Below are positions 45,162-54,321 of a stretch of 64,000 nucleotides of DNA, in pieces. How positions within the stretch are numbered: position 1 is the stretch's first letter; every line of letters starts with the position of its first letter. This DNA is from Lachnospiraceae bacterium (GTDB lineage Bacteria; Bacillota_A; Clostridia; Lachnospirales; Lachnospiraceae). Under the pieces are notes generated by a model that was given only the letters and a program-made list of their open reading frames with translations, had not been told where the DNA came from and ran no database searches. Location: NCBI GenBank assembly GCA_017516285.1, contig JAFXDD010000006.1, positions 109,331 through 173,330 on the forward strand, written 5' to 3'. The translations under genes were made by a program, and so were the position numbers.

Positions 45162-45239
45162 GAAAGTCCGGATGTGGTCATCAGCGTGGATGAGGAACAG
45201 GAGGCATTCCCGGATGAGGAATTTGTAAAGTACGCTTAG
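45162..45239 (+). pseudogene. Fragment of a PIG-L deacetylase paralogue
   Basis: A 26-codon stretch encodes SPDVVISVDEEQEAF... and stops at TAG. The first half matches RPDVVISVDDEIE of the intact PIG-L gene at 42584, at both DNA and protein level. It follows the racemase gene with no start or upstream part, so it is a leftover from a duplicated or replaced gene. Confidence 0.6.
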
Positions 45240-45255
45240 GCAGGAGGAAAATTAC

Positions 45256-46077
45256 ATGAAAATGTTACTAAAAGACGGAAAAAGAAAAGTCATCACGCTG
45301 AGTTATGATGACGGTGTTGTCCAGGATAAGCAATTGATAGAGGTATTGGATAAATATGGATTAAAAGCTACTTTTAATATTAATACTGGACGTTATTATC
45401 AGGAAGTTGTTAATCCGGAAAAGGGGAGGATGACCAGAGAATCTGCAATGGAGCTTTTTAAGAATTCAGTGCATGAGGTAGCAGTTCATGGATATACTCA
45501 CCCATATTTTCATGGACTGGACTCCTCGGAGCTTATCTATGAGATTACCACGGATAGAAAGAATATCGAAGAGGATTACGGAGTCATTGCAAGAGGGGCA
45601 GCATATCCTTTTGGCAGATATAATGATGATGTTATAGATGTTTTAAGAAAGTGTCACATTGTATATGCAAGAACCACAGAATCTACCTTTGGCTTTGCTT
45701 TTCCACAGGATTGGATGAAGCTACATCCTACCTGCCATCATAATTCCGGTAAACTGATGGAACTGGCTGAGAAATTTATTGAAAAAGAGCATGCTTATGG
45801 AGAAGCTCAGATGTTTTATCTGTGGGGACACAGTTATGAGTTTGATAATGATGATAACTGGGATGTAATTGAGCACTTTGCAGAATATGTAGGTGGTCGG
45901 GATGATATCTGGTATGCTACGAATATTGAAATATACGATTATGTTGAGGCATATAAAAGATTGTGCACAAGCTATGATAAAAAAATAGTTTACAATCCGT
46001 CCTCAGTATCTGTATGGGTTTCCATTCGAGGAGAAGTATATCGCGTAGATGCCGGACAAACTATATTCGTGCCATAG
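45256..46077 (+). CDS. CE4-type polysaccharide deacetylase
   Basis: 273 residues with CE4 (NodB) motifs: SYDDG (Asp18/19) and HGYTHP (His78 and His82, the H-x3-H metal pair), then AYPFGRYND and a C-terminal FYLWGHSYEF. No signal peptide, so the enzyme is intracellular, which is unusual for CE4 wall enzymes and suits deacetylation of imported oligosaccharides. The last 30 residues form a small beta tail. Strong AGGAGG before the start. Confidence 0.85.
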   Translation: MKMLLKDGKRKVITLSYDDGVVQDKQLIEVLDKYGLKATFNINTGRYYQEVVNPEKGRMTRESAMELFKNSVHEVAVHGYTHPYFHGLDSSELIYEITTDRKNIEEDYGVIARGAAYPFGRYNDDVIDVLRKCHIVYARTTESTFGFAFPQDWMKLHPTCHHNSGKLMELAEKFIEKEHAYGEAQMFYLWGHSYEFDNDDNWDVIEHFAEYVGGRDDIWYATNIEIYDYVEAYKRLCTSYDKKIVYNPSSVSVWVSIRGEVYRVDAGQTIFVP

Positions 46078-46096
46078 AAAGAGAGGAAGTACCTTT

Positions 46097-46162
46097 ATGA
46101 TCACAACCGTTTTGGGCGAAATCACAGAGGACAAGCTTGGCATTACCTCTTCACATGATAAC
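46097..46162 (+). pseudogene. N-terminal fragment of a phosphotriesterase-family gene
   Basis: Behind an AGAGGAAG site, an ATG opens MITTVLGEITEDKLGITSSH, which looks like the usual start of phosphotriesterase-homology proteins (typically TVLG...LG-T--HEH). Homology stops after about 22 codons, next to the ribosome site of the GH20-like gene, so nearly the whole gene was deleted. Confidence 0.5.
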
Positions 46163-46200
46163 AAATGCCTATTAAAAAGTAATATATGGAGGGAGTATTT

Positions 46201-47958
46201 ATGCAATTACCATTGATACCTTACCCGCAGCGTTGCACGCTGCTTGATGTTTATGTAAATATTTCAGAATATACCCCTGTTATCTTACAGCTGCCGCAGT
46301 CGGAGGAGCGTCTGGTGCGCATGGCAGGCAGGCTGTTTAAGCATGTAGAGGTAAGAACAGGTGAGTATGCCCTGTTTGCGGCACATTCCTTTGCACAGAA
46401 ATATCCCTTTGGCCGGGAAGAGGGCTATTTGCTTTGTGTGCGTGGGGAGGAAATCTGGCTTGCTGCAGGGGATGCCAGAGGTCTGTTTTATGGTATGCAG
46501 ACCTTAAAGCAGTGGTTTGAGATGCCGGAACGCCCGGCATTGGAGATTTGTGACTGGCCGGAGCTGTCTCTTAGAAGTGATTATTTGGACATGCGGGGAA
46601 TTTACCCTAAGTTTCCCAATCTGCTTTTGTATGTGGAGGAGATGGCCCGTTATAAATTAAATACTCTGGTCATCGAATATGAGGATAAGCTGCCTCGGTC
46701 ACGGTCTCAGCTATGTGCCCGAACGGATTGTCTGACCAAGGAGCAGCATGAGCAATTACTGCAGACGGCATATGAAAATTTTATTGATGTGATCCCACTG
46801 CAGCAGACCTTCGGACATCTGGAATATGTATTAAAACAGCCGGAGTACATGCATCTGCGTGCTACTTCCAAAAAACCGGGAGAGCTGTGCCCATTAAGAA
46901 AGGGAAGCTTTGAGGTGGTGGCAGAGCTGATGGAGGAGACAGCAAGGATGCATCCAGACAGCAGATACCTTCATCTGGGCTGTGATGAGGTCTGGAGTCT
47001 GGGACAGAGTCCGGAGTGCAAAGAAAGCGGCAAAAGCCGTCAGCAGCTTGCCATAGACTTTATCAACCGTCTGGCCGAGAAGGCATTGGAGCTGGGCAAG
47101 ATCCCTATGATCTGGCATGATATGCTCTTGGGGGAAATTGTGGAGAACAAAAGAACCCTTGGGGATTTGGAAATCCTTTCTCAGCTTAACAAAAGCATTG
47201 TGGTAGCAGTATGGCTTTATTATCCGCGAGGCGTAGGTGAGGTGGCACCTGTGTTGATAGACCGGCTGCATAGTCTGGGCATTCAGACGCTTCCATGCTG
47301 TGCCGTTCGGGCCTCTGATAACAGAGTAAACCAGAACTATCCGCGCATAGAAATGCGCCTGCGCAACATAGATATGTGGTGTGATTTTATCGCAGACAGC
47401 AGAGTTACAGGCATGATCAATACGAATTGGTGCAGCACCTTTGCACTGGGCAATCCGTATGGTCTGTTTGAAACCAGCCGCTACACCGGATTTTATGCTG
47501 CAGAAAGATGCTGGAATCTAAGAAGCTGCACAGAGGACTTTATGGAGCGTTTCATGGCAGTTTATCACGGTGTCTATGATGCGAAGATCACTACGGGAGC
47601 AGAAAGACGCTATGATTACTATGAAATCGTGGGCACCTTCATGCCGCGGATTACCCGCAACCGTCAGACTGCCCTGCTGATAAAAACCATGTTTGAGTGG
47701 GAAGGTGCCTGTCATGCGAATGCTTTGGTATTTCGCAGCAAACTGTATCCGGGCAGCGAGGTAGAGCTGGCATGTCTTCGGGAAAGGGCTGAGCAATGTG
47801 AAAATGGCAGACGTGAGCCTGAGAGAATCCTGAAGGAACTGTTGCCGGAGCTGGTAAGTCCTGCCATGGCAGAGCTTTTCTTTGAATCCAGAACTTACCC
47901 GAATAGCCTGTTCCAGAGGGAAATCGATGGGTTGTTAAAGGGTAAAGTGTCAGGATGA
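46201..47958 (+). CDS. GH20-like beta-N-acetylhexosaminidase
   Basis: About 585 residues. An N-terminal GH20b-like domain (RGLFYGMQTLKQWFE) leads into a TIM barrel (LSLRSDYLDMRGIYPKFPN) with the Asp-Glu pair in LHLGCDEVWSLG (about 262/263), the catalytic signature of GH20 enzymes that use substrate-assisted hydrolysis of N-acetyl hexosaminides. No signal peptide. Start ATG 46201 follows GGAGGGAG; the ATG at 46186 lies inside that site. Last gene of the GH3 operon. Confidence 0.85.
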   Translation: MQLPLIPYPQRCTLLDVYVNISEYTPVILQLPQSEERLVRMAGRLFKHVEVRTGEYALFAAHSFAQKYPFGREEGYLLCVRGEEIWLAAGDARGLFYGMQTLKQWFEMPERPALEICDWPELSLRSDYLDMRGIYPKFPNLLLYVEEMARYKLNTLVIEYEDKLPRSRSQLCARTDCLTKEQHEQLLQTAYENFIDVIPLQQTFGHLEYVLKQPEYMHLRATSKKPGELCPLRKGSFEVVAELMEETARMHPDSRYLHLGCDEVWSLGQSPECKESGKSRQQLAIDFINRLAEKALELGKIPMIWHDMLLGEIVENKRTLGDLEILSQLNKSIVVAVWLYYPRGVGEVAPVLIDRLHSLGIQTLPCCAVRASDNRVNQNYPRIEMRLRNIDMWCDFIADSRVTGMINTNWCSTFALGNPYGLFETSRYTGFYAAERCWNLRSCTEDFMERFMAVYHGVYDAKITTGAERRYDYYEIVGTFMPRITRNRQTALLIKTMFEWEGACHANALVFRSKLYPGSEVELACLRERAEQCENGRREPERILKELLPELVSPAMAELFFESRTYPNSLFQREIDGLLKGKVSG

Positions 47959-47990
47959 CCTTTATCTCGTCCTTTTGCCTCGTGCTTCGG

Positions 47991-48018
47991 TTGTTTGCAT
48001 AGGGGAAAATGTTATAAT
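47991..48018 (+). promoter_or_regulatory. Promoter of the deacetylase-like gene at 48072
   Basis: TTGTTT (47991-47996), 16-bp spacer, TATAAT (48013-48018). No TGTCC pair at the spacing seen in the three regulated promoters. Confidence 0.6.
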
Positions 48019-48071
48019 GTACAAAGGTTAAGAAAAAAAGTAAATAAAAAGAGAAGAGGAGAAGCTATAAA

Positions 48072-48998
48072 ATGGAGAAGAAAGCATTTTTCTTTATTGA
48101 TGATGTAATATGGGTATTTCGCGATCTGACCAGGAAGAGACCAGATTCAATTTTTGATAATCCGTTTCTTCATGATCTGAAGACAGCGCACGACAGATAT
48201 GGACTGAAGGTGCAGCTGAATGTTTTTTATCAAACAGATTTCTTTTATGGAAATGATGAGTTTACGCTGGCTGATATGACGGATGCTTATAAAGAGGAGT
48301 GGGAAGAAGCATCAGATTGGTTGAAATTTGGTTTTCATGCCAAGCAGGAATTTCCGGATTATCCTTACATAAATGCAGACTATCGTGACGTAAAAGAAAA
48401 TTTCGATGCAATACAGAAAGAAGTTTTTCGTTTTGCAGGAGAAAAGAGTTTTGCATATGCTGTTGTTACACATTGGTTGCCTATGAGCAAGGAAGGGTGT
48501 CAGGCGCTGAAGGACAGTGGTATTAAAATTATGTCTGTCACTTCCGGTGAAAAGATAGAATATAACGGTGATAGGTCTGTGCTTCCATATGGTCATGCTT
48601 TTCGTCTTGAGCAAAACAGAAAGCCTGAGACAGGAATCTTTATTCGCAAAACGAATGATACGGCAATTACATCGTCTCTCTGCGGATATAACCATGTATT
48701 CGATAAGGAAATCAACGAAACCGAGGGTAAGCTAAAGGCTATTTTGGATGTTGAAACAGGCATGTATTTTAAAAAATTCTGTAGCGGTCACATTTTAAAT
48801 CTTATTGATAAAGAAAATATTGAAGCAGAATTTTTGCCTTATTTGGAAAAAGAATATATTGGTTACGCAACCCACGAACAATATTTTTATTCTGATTACT
48901 ATGGTTTTCAGCCAGATTTTATGGAAAAGATATTTGTATCAGCAGATTTGCTAGCAAAGAATGGTTATACCCATTTCTTTGCAGAAGAAATGGTATAA
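48072..48998 (+). CDS. Polysaccharide-deacetylase-like protein, paralogue 1
   Basis: 308 residues, closely related along its whole length to the protein at 54322. It opens AFFFIDDVIWVFRDL (Asp10/11 at the CE4 first-motif position), then FGFHAKQEFPDYPY, THWLPMSKEGC, LPYGHAFRLEQNR and YATHEQYFYSDYYGFQPD. The His and Asp placements suggest a CE4-like barrel, but the family is not a standard NodB deacetylase. No signal peptide. It has its own promoter and is followed by a broken MFS gene, mirroring the intact arrangement at 54322-56524. Confidence 0.7.
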   Translation: MEKKAFFFIDDVIWVFRDLTRKRPDSIFDNPFLHDLKTAHDRYGLKVQLNVFYQTDFFYGNDEFTLADMTDAYKEEWEEASDWLKFGFHAKQEFPDYPYINADYRDVKENFDAIQKEVFRFAGEKSFAYAVVTHWLPMSKEGCQALKDSGIKIMSVTSGEKIEYNGDRSVLPYGHAFRLEQNRKPETGIFIRKTNDTAITSSLCGYNHVFDKEINETEGKLKAILDVETGMYFKKFCSGHILNLIDKENIEAEFLPYLEKEYIGYATHEQYFYSDYYGFQPDFMEKIFVSADLLAKNGYTHFFAEEMV

Positions 48999-48999
48999 C

Positions 49000-49942
49000 G
49001 AGCAATATCTGGTTCCGATTACAGAAGCCCTTGATATACCGCGAAGCGTCTTTTCTCTGACAGAAAGCTTTCGTAAATAAATGGTGTCAGGAAAAGCAAG
49101 GAGCCATTATGGGTGCAATTCTGGGAGCGAATGGAGTAGGCGTTGCATTTGCAACACAGATTGTATCACCCATTATTTATTAGGAACATAAAACTTTTGG
49201 ATATCGTGATTCCTATAAGCTGATTGTTTTGATACTGGCTGTTTTGGGCACATTGTTTATGCTGCTATATAAGGAAAAGGTATCTGAGCAGTCATATAAG
49301 CCATCAGAAAAAGCGCAGAAATATGGCGGAGATAAAGCGGTTTACAAGGGAATCATAAGAACCCCGCATTTTTATTTGACTATAGTATGCGTATTTTTTA
49401 CTGGAGGAATATTGCAGGGGATATATGGTGTTTTTCCGGCTTATATGAAGGATACGGGGTTAGACCCTGCATATGTGGCATTGGTGGTGAGTATTAACTC
49501 ACTGGCATTAGCAGTTGCTAAATTCATGACTGGCTTGATATATGATAAATGTGGCCTGCGTTTTGTAGCAAACAGTTGCTATATTGCAGCAGTAGTTTCA
49601 ATTTTAGTGCTTGTTTTTCTTGCGAATACAGGGATAGGAATGGCGCTGGCAGTGATATATGCTGTAGTATTTTCATTTGCACTGCCACTGCAGACGGTAA
49701 TGCTACCATTTTTTTCAAAGGACCTTTTTGATCCAAGGGCATACAATTTAATATTGGGTTTATTTGTTTCTATCAGTTCAGTCGGTTTTGCGTGTGCGGG
49801 ACCAGTCATGAATTATGTGTTTGATATATGTGGTTCGTATAAGTCGGCGTTTATAGTGTATGGCTTTATTATGACAGCAGCGATGTTATATTTTCAATAT
49901 GAGATAAATGCATCAAAACAGAAGAAAAGAAATTCTTGTTAG
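49000..49942 (+). pseudogene. Degraded MFS transporter gene
   Basis: Three pieces of an MFS protein remain. A fragment QYLVPITEALDIPRSVFSL (from about 49000) ends at a TAA. After an internal deletion and frame change, WCQEKQGAIMGAILGANGVG begins at 49082 and is cut by TAG at 49181. The rest reads on in that frame to 49942 with six hydrophobic segments (GIYGVFPAYMKDTGLDPAYV, FMTGLIYDKCGLRFVANSCY). Two stops and a lost N-terminal block make function unlikely. Confidence 0.8.
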
Positions 49943-49990
49943 TGTTAAAGGACAAGACAGAATCGCAATTCTCCATAAGTATTAAGATTC

Positions 49991-50002
49991 TACGTTAACG
50001 TA
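49991..50002. promoter_or_regulatory. 12-bp perfect palindrome, possible operator
   Basis: TACGTTAACGTA lies in the 301-bp gap 49943-50243. Downstream are an orphan AGGAGG with a 19-codon frame (50043-50102) and then the TGTCC-box promoter. It may be an operator left from a deleted gene. Confidence 0.35.
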
Positions 50003-50092
50003 ATTTAATCATAACAACTAAGAAAAGGAGGTTCAAGCGAAAATGTCGGTGTTTATGGCAAGAATGATGATGAGCTGTAAAAATGGCTTCTA

Positions 50093-50148
50093 TGTCTACT
50101 GACATGTCCTTTGTGTATGTTGTATAAATTAATGGTGATAGTTATAAT
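50093..50148 (+). promoter_or_regulatory. Regulated promoter, TGTCC-box copy 3 (GH2 operon)
   Basis: TGTCT (50093-50097) and TGTCC (50105-50109), 12 bp apart; -35 TTGTAT (50120-50125), 17-bp spacer, TATAAT (50143-50148). Geometry identical to the copies at 31409 and 40747; TGTCCTTTGTGTATG differs from copy 2 at a single base. Confidence 0.75.
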
Positions 50149-50243
50149 GATTTTGTCTATTTTCCATGATAAGTTGGGGATATTGCATAACTTAAACAGA
50201 GCCTATAGTATTACTTAAATAGAAAGTTGAGAGGATTTTAAGC

Positions 50244-53063
50244 ATGGATATTTTCGCACAGATAGCGGCAAACGGAATCGGTGGACGGGAAGAATTATTA
50301 CATGAACCAAAGCCAATCAAATTTAATAAAAAAACAGTTGTATTGGATAGAGATATTACACCGCTTGAGATAAAAAAGAAAATAAGTACAAAAGAAGAGC
50401 TTTATCGGGAACTTGCTGAGATGAAAACGTTTTATGCACCATTCTTACAGGATTTAACACCGAAGCTAGAAATGCATAAGGAAGTTATCAAATTAGAGAA
50501 GTTTCTATTAAATGGCGAGGAAATAACACTTCCTCACTACCATGGACCAGTAGGGAAGCAAAAACAGGTGTATGAAACAACTTTTCAGGCGAATATGGCA
50601 GATGATAAAGCTGCTTATGTGTGTTTTCAAGGGGCAGATTATTACGCCGTTGTTTATATTAACGGAATCTGTGTCGGAACACATGAGGGGTTTTTCTCTC
50701 CGTTTGAGTTTGAAATTACAAGTGAAATAAAAAAAGGTACCAATCATCTTCGGGTAGAATTATATAATGACTATATTTACATGGGAAATGCTTTTGGAAA
50801 ACAAAAGAAATGTGAAGGAGACAAGCTGTATGCCGCTACAGGACCTGGCTGGGATGATGCCGCGGAAGGATGGCATCATTGTCCCGCCGGCATGGGAATT
50901 TATAATGATGTGACAATAGAATTCAGAAATCGGGTAAATATCACGGACTTGTATGTGAGACCATTAGAAAGTGAAGCTGAAATTTGGGTGGAGCTGGAGA
51001 ATGCGGATTACAAGGATAAGGATGTGTTTGTCAGTGTTTCTGTTTATGGACAGAATTTTGAAGAAACGGTTATCGAAGATTACATATATATGCCGGAAAC
51101 TGTAAAGACGGTTGGAAGAGGTGATAGCCTTACAGAAGCACAACTGAAGGATCAAATTGGAAAAGGAATTCCCATGCCATTAAAACATGGAAAGAATATA
51201 TATAAAATTCCGCTGAAGATGCAAAATTACCGAGTATGGGACTTGGAAACACCATATCTCTATCAAGCACAGGTAAAAGTGTGGTATGAAGGAAAGATTT
51301 TGGATACTGCAAAGCAACAATTCGGTATGCGTAGTTTTGTGCAGGATGTAAAAGGACAAGAAGATGACGGCATAAAAGGTATGTTCTATTTAAATGGTAG
51401 AAAGATTCGTTTGCGCGGAGCCAATACCATGGGATTTGAACAACAGGATGTAATGAGAGGAGATTTTGAGCAGCTTATCGATGATATTTTACTTGCAAAG
51501 CTGTGTAACATGAACTTCCTTAGACTGACACAACGGCCGGTACAGAATGAGGTGTATGACTATTGTGACAGGCTGGGGCTTATGACACAGAGTGATCTTC
51601 CTCTTTTTGGATGCATGCGTAGAACAAAACTTTGCGAAGGTGTGAGACAAGCAGAAGAAATGGAGCGATTAATTCGTAAGCATCCTTGTAACATTATGGT
51701 AAGTTATATAAATGAGCCGTTTCCGAATGCCAACAATGAACCACATAGGCATTTGAATAGAGAAGAATTAGAGAATTTCTTTACTATGTGTGACATAGCA
51801 GTACATATGCAGAATCCGGAACGTGTCATAAAACATGTAGATGGAGATTACGATCCTCCGACAGAAGGGATGCCGGATAATCATTGTTATCCTATGTGGT
51901 ATAACGGTCATGGAATTGATATCGGTAAATTAAATAAAGGATATTGGTTAAGCGTAAAACCAGGCTGGTATTATGGTTGTGGAGAGTATGGTGCTGAGGG
52001 CTTAGATTTCTGCGACGTTATGAGAGAGGAATATCCAAAGGAATGGCTGAAGGAATCGTTTCATCCTTGCAATATTGTCGGGGCACAAACCGGAAGTTTC
52101 CATTATTTCTTTTATGATACTCAGGATACTATGGAAGAATGGGTAGAAAAAAGTCAGGAGTTTCAGGCGTTTGCTACCAAGATTATGACAGAAGCTTTTC
52201 GACGTGACGATCGTATGGTCTCCAGTGCTATTCATTTGTTTATTGATGCGTGGCCAGCTGGTTGGATGAAGACTATTATGGATTGCAGAAGAAATCCTAA
52301 AAAAGCTTATTTTGCATATCGGGAAGCGTTAGAACCGATGATGATTTCTTTACGGACAGACCGATACACTTATTATGCCGGAGAAACAATCAGCATTGAA
52401 AGCTATATTTGTAATGATACACAGGAAAGTGGAGAGTATGGCTTAAAATTTGAATATTACGTGGATGGTAATCCTATAGGTGAAAAGAAAACAGAGATAT
52501 TTGTTAAAGAGTGTGGAACAGTATATGCTGCAAATGCAGAGATGACGATAGCCGATGTGGCTGATAGGTCAGAGGTTCTTATTAGGGCTATTTTATTAGA
52601 CAAAGAAGGCAGACAGATAAATTATAACGATATTCAAGTATCTGTATTTTCGGATGTAGTAATGCAGAAAAATGAGGATGTGGTGCTAATTCAGAATCTT
52701 CCGGTAGGAACACATGAGATTGCAGGAGAAAAAGTAATTGTGAAACCTTGCGGTATGTTAAGCGTGCATTTTGCATCCAGAAAGACTGGTCATCCGGCAG
52801 TTGCAGAATTTCATGAGAAAGATTTTTCCTACTGGTATGATAAGGAACGGGATATGATTATGCCGCTTCTTGATACAACGTTTACTGCAGAAGGATTTAC
52901 ACCGATTCTTACCAGTGGAAATGTGGATATTGATGGAAAATGGAATAAAGTGCTGGCTTGTGCAGAAAAGATGTATGAAGGAAAGCGATATGTAATCTGT
53001 CAATTAAATATGAGATTGGAAAATCCTGTGGCAAAACGGTTCTTGAGAAATCTGGTAATATAA
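50244..53063 (+). CDS. GH2-family glycoside hydrolase
   Basis: 939 residues. An N-terminal GH2 sugar-binding jelly-roll (YAVVYINGICVGTHEGFFSP), an immunoglobulin-like domain, then a TIM barrel starting GRKIRLRGANTMGFE. The acid/base Glu is in SYINEPFPNA (about 491) and the nucleophile Glu in GCGEYGAEG (about 581). The C-terminal 270 residues are beta-rich. GH2 covers beta-galactosidase, beta-mannosidase, beta-glucuronidase and others; the motifs do not decide the sugar. No signal peptide, so cytoplasmic. First gene of the operon driven by TGTCC-box copy 3. Confidence 0.88.
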   Translation: MDIFAQIAANGIGGREELLHEPKPIKFNKKTVVLDRDITPLEIKKKISTKEELYRELAEMKTFYAPFLQDLTPKLEMHKEVIKLEKFLLNGEEITLPHYHGPVGKQKQVYETTFQANMADDKAAYVCFQGADYYAVVYINGICVGTHEGFFSPFEFEITSEIKKGTNHLRVELYNDYIYMGNAFGKQKKCEGDKLYAATGPGWDDAAEGWHHCPAGMGIYNDVTIEFRNRVNITDLYVRPLESEAEIWVELENADYKDKDVFVSVSVYGQNFEETVIEDYIYMPETVKTVGRGDSLTEAQLKDQIGKGIPMPLKHGKNIYKIPLKMQNYRVWDLETPYLYQAQVKVWYEGKILDTAKQQFGMRSFVQDVKGQEDDGIKGMFYLNGRKIRLRGANTMGFEQQDVMRGDFEQLIDDILLAKLCNMNFLRLTQRPVQNEVYDYCDRLGLMTQSDLPLFGCMRRTKLCEGVRQAEEMERLIRKHPCNIMVSYINEPFPNANNEPHRHLNREELENFFTMCDIAVHMQNPERVIKHVDGDYDPPTEGMPDNHCYPMWYNGHGIDIGKLNKGYWLSVKPGWYYGCGEYGAEGLDFCDVMREEYPKEWLKESFHPCNIVGAQTGSFHYFFYDTQDTMEEWVEKSQEFQAFATKIMTEAFRRDDRMVSSAIHLFIDAWPAGWMKTIMDCRRNPKKAYFAYREALEPMMISLRTDRYTYYAGETISIESYICNDTQESGEYGLKFEYYVDGNPIGEKKTEIFVKECGTVYAANAEMTIADVADRSEVLIRAILLDKEGRQINYNDIQVSVFSDVVMQKNEDVVLIQNLPVGTHEIAGEKVIVKPCGMLSVHFASRKTGHPAVAEFHEKDFSYWYDKERDMIMPLLDTTFTAEGFTPILTSGNVDIDGKWNKVLACAEKMYEGKRYVICQLNMRLENPVAKRFLRNLVI

Positions 53064-53163
53064 AATTTTAAATAACTTGCGATTGCATTGATAGAGAAAG
53101 GAAAGAAAAGAAATGATTGAGAACGTTGCAAAATTAGGTGTAGTAGAAAAGGAGCAAAAAAGT

Positions 53164-54297
53164 ATGGAAAAAATTCGTTTAGGTGTTGTTGGACTTGGGC
53201 ATCGTGGGCGACATATGTTTAAGCTTTCAGCAGATAGCTTTGATTACATAATCCCTGTAGCAGCTTGTGATATAAAGCCATCAAATTGGTATGAAACACA
53301 ATGGCTTTCAGATAAACCATTTTCTGAATATTTTCCTGAAACACAATTTTACGAAAGCTATGATGAAATGCTTGAAAAGGCAGATCTTGATGTTGTTATT
53401 GTGGAAACAGGAGCGGATATTCATGCAGAGTTTTGCGCTAAAGCGCTGGAGAAGAATATAAATGTTCTTACGGATATTCCTGTTGTTGCAAATTTAAAGG
53501 AAGCAGAGCGGCTTTGGCAAGCAGAGCAGAACTCAAAGGCAATGATTTCTGTAGGAGCAAATCCGAATGAGCAGAAATTTACTTGTTTGCTTAAAGATTT
53601 TTATAAAAAAGGCTTACTTGGAAATCCTTATTATATGGAAGCTGAATATATTCACTGGAGTTTGCCTAAAAGTAAAGAAACAATACATCTTAATGAAAAC
53701 GGAGATTGGAGAAAGTTGCTCTCACCGATTCGTTATTGCACACATTCGCTCGGTCCGCTTCTTACGGTATTAACAGAAGATTTGAGAAAAGTTTGTTGTT
53801 TTGGTAGTGGGCAACATGCGGATGAGATACATACAGATGAACGAAATGATATGGATTGCGCAATGTTTCAGACGGATTCTGGTGTGATAGTAAAAATGAT
53901 GAGAAATGGACGATGCAGGGCTCAAATCGGACATCATAATTACAGGGTTTTTGGAACCGAAGGATATATGGAAAGAATAGATAGATTTGACAAGCCTGTT
54001 ATCAGATATAACTCTATGAAAGAGCTTGATACGGAATTAAAGGAGATAGGCGGAGAATTTATGCCTCCTTCCTATGCAGATAATCCTAAAGCAGTAGGTC
54101 ATGGTGGAATGGATTATGCTCTTCTGGATCATTTTTATGAAGCAATTTTAAAAGGAGAACCGGCACCAATTTCTCTTAAAGAAGGTTTTGCTATGACGCT
54201 TCCCGGAATTTATGCAGAAGAATCAGCAAAACGTGGTGGAGAAATTATCCGTATGGTTTATCCTTGGGATGATGATTGGTCAACCGAGATTAAATAA
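53164..54297 (+). CDS. Gfo/Idh/MocA family oxidoreductase
   Basis: About 377 residues. The Rossmann motif GVVGLGHRGRHMF is at the N-terminus, then DLDVVIVETGADIHAEF, NVLTDIPVVANLKEAERL and a C-terminal alpha/beta domain with HSLGPLLTVL. These NAD(P)-dependent enzymes oxidise or reduce sugars and cyclitols; some GH partners in this superfamily use NAD redox hydrolysis. Start 53164 follows AAGGAG and places the Rossmann motif normally; an in-frame ATG at 53113 would add 17 residues. Sits between GH2 and the deacetylase-like gene. Confidence 0.9.
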   Translation: MEKIRLGVVGLGHRGRHMFKLSADSFDYIIPVAACDIKPSNWYETQWLSDKPFSEYFPETQFYESYDEMLEKADLDVVIVETGADIHAEFCAKALEKNINVLTDIPVVANLKEAERLWQAEQNSKAMISVGANPNEQKFTCLLKDFYKKGLLGNPYYMEAEYIHWSLPKSKETIHLNENGDWRKLLSPIRYCTHSLGPLLTVLTEDLRKVCCFGSGQHADEIHTDERNDMDCAMFQTDSGVIVKMMRNGRCRAQIGHHNYRVFGTEGYMERIDRFDKPVIRYNSMKELDTELKEIGGEFMPPSYADNPKAVGHGGMDYALLDHFYEAILKGEPAPISLKEGFAMTLPGIYAEESAKRGGEIIRMVYPWDDDWSTEIK

Positions 54298-54321
54298 TTT
54301 AGTGTGTGAATGGAGATAAAC

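Noticed and set aside
48999..49228. Intact start of the MFS gene via another frame
   Set aside because: TAA and TAG stops and a frame change separate the fragments; no single frame restores the protein.
50043..50102. 19-residue peptide gene
   Set aside because: Good AGGAGG, but the frame overlaps the TGTCC-box and shows no conserved look; treated as a remnant.
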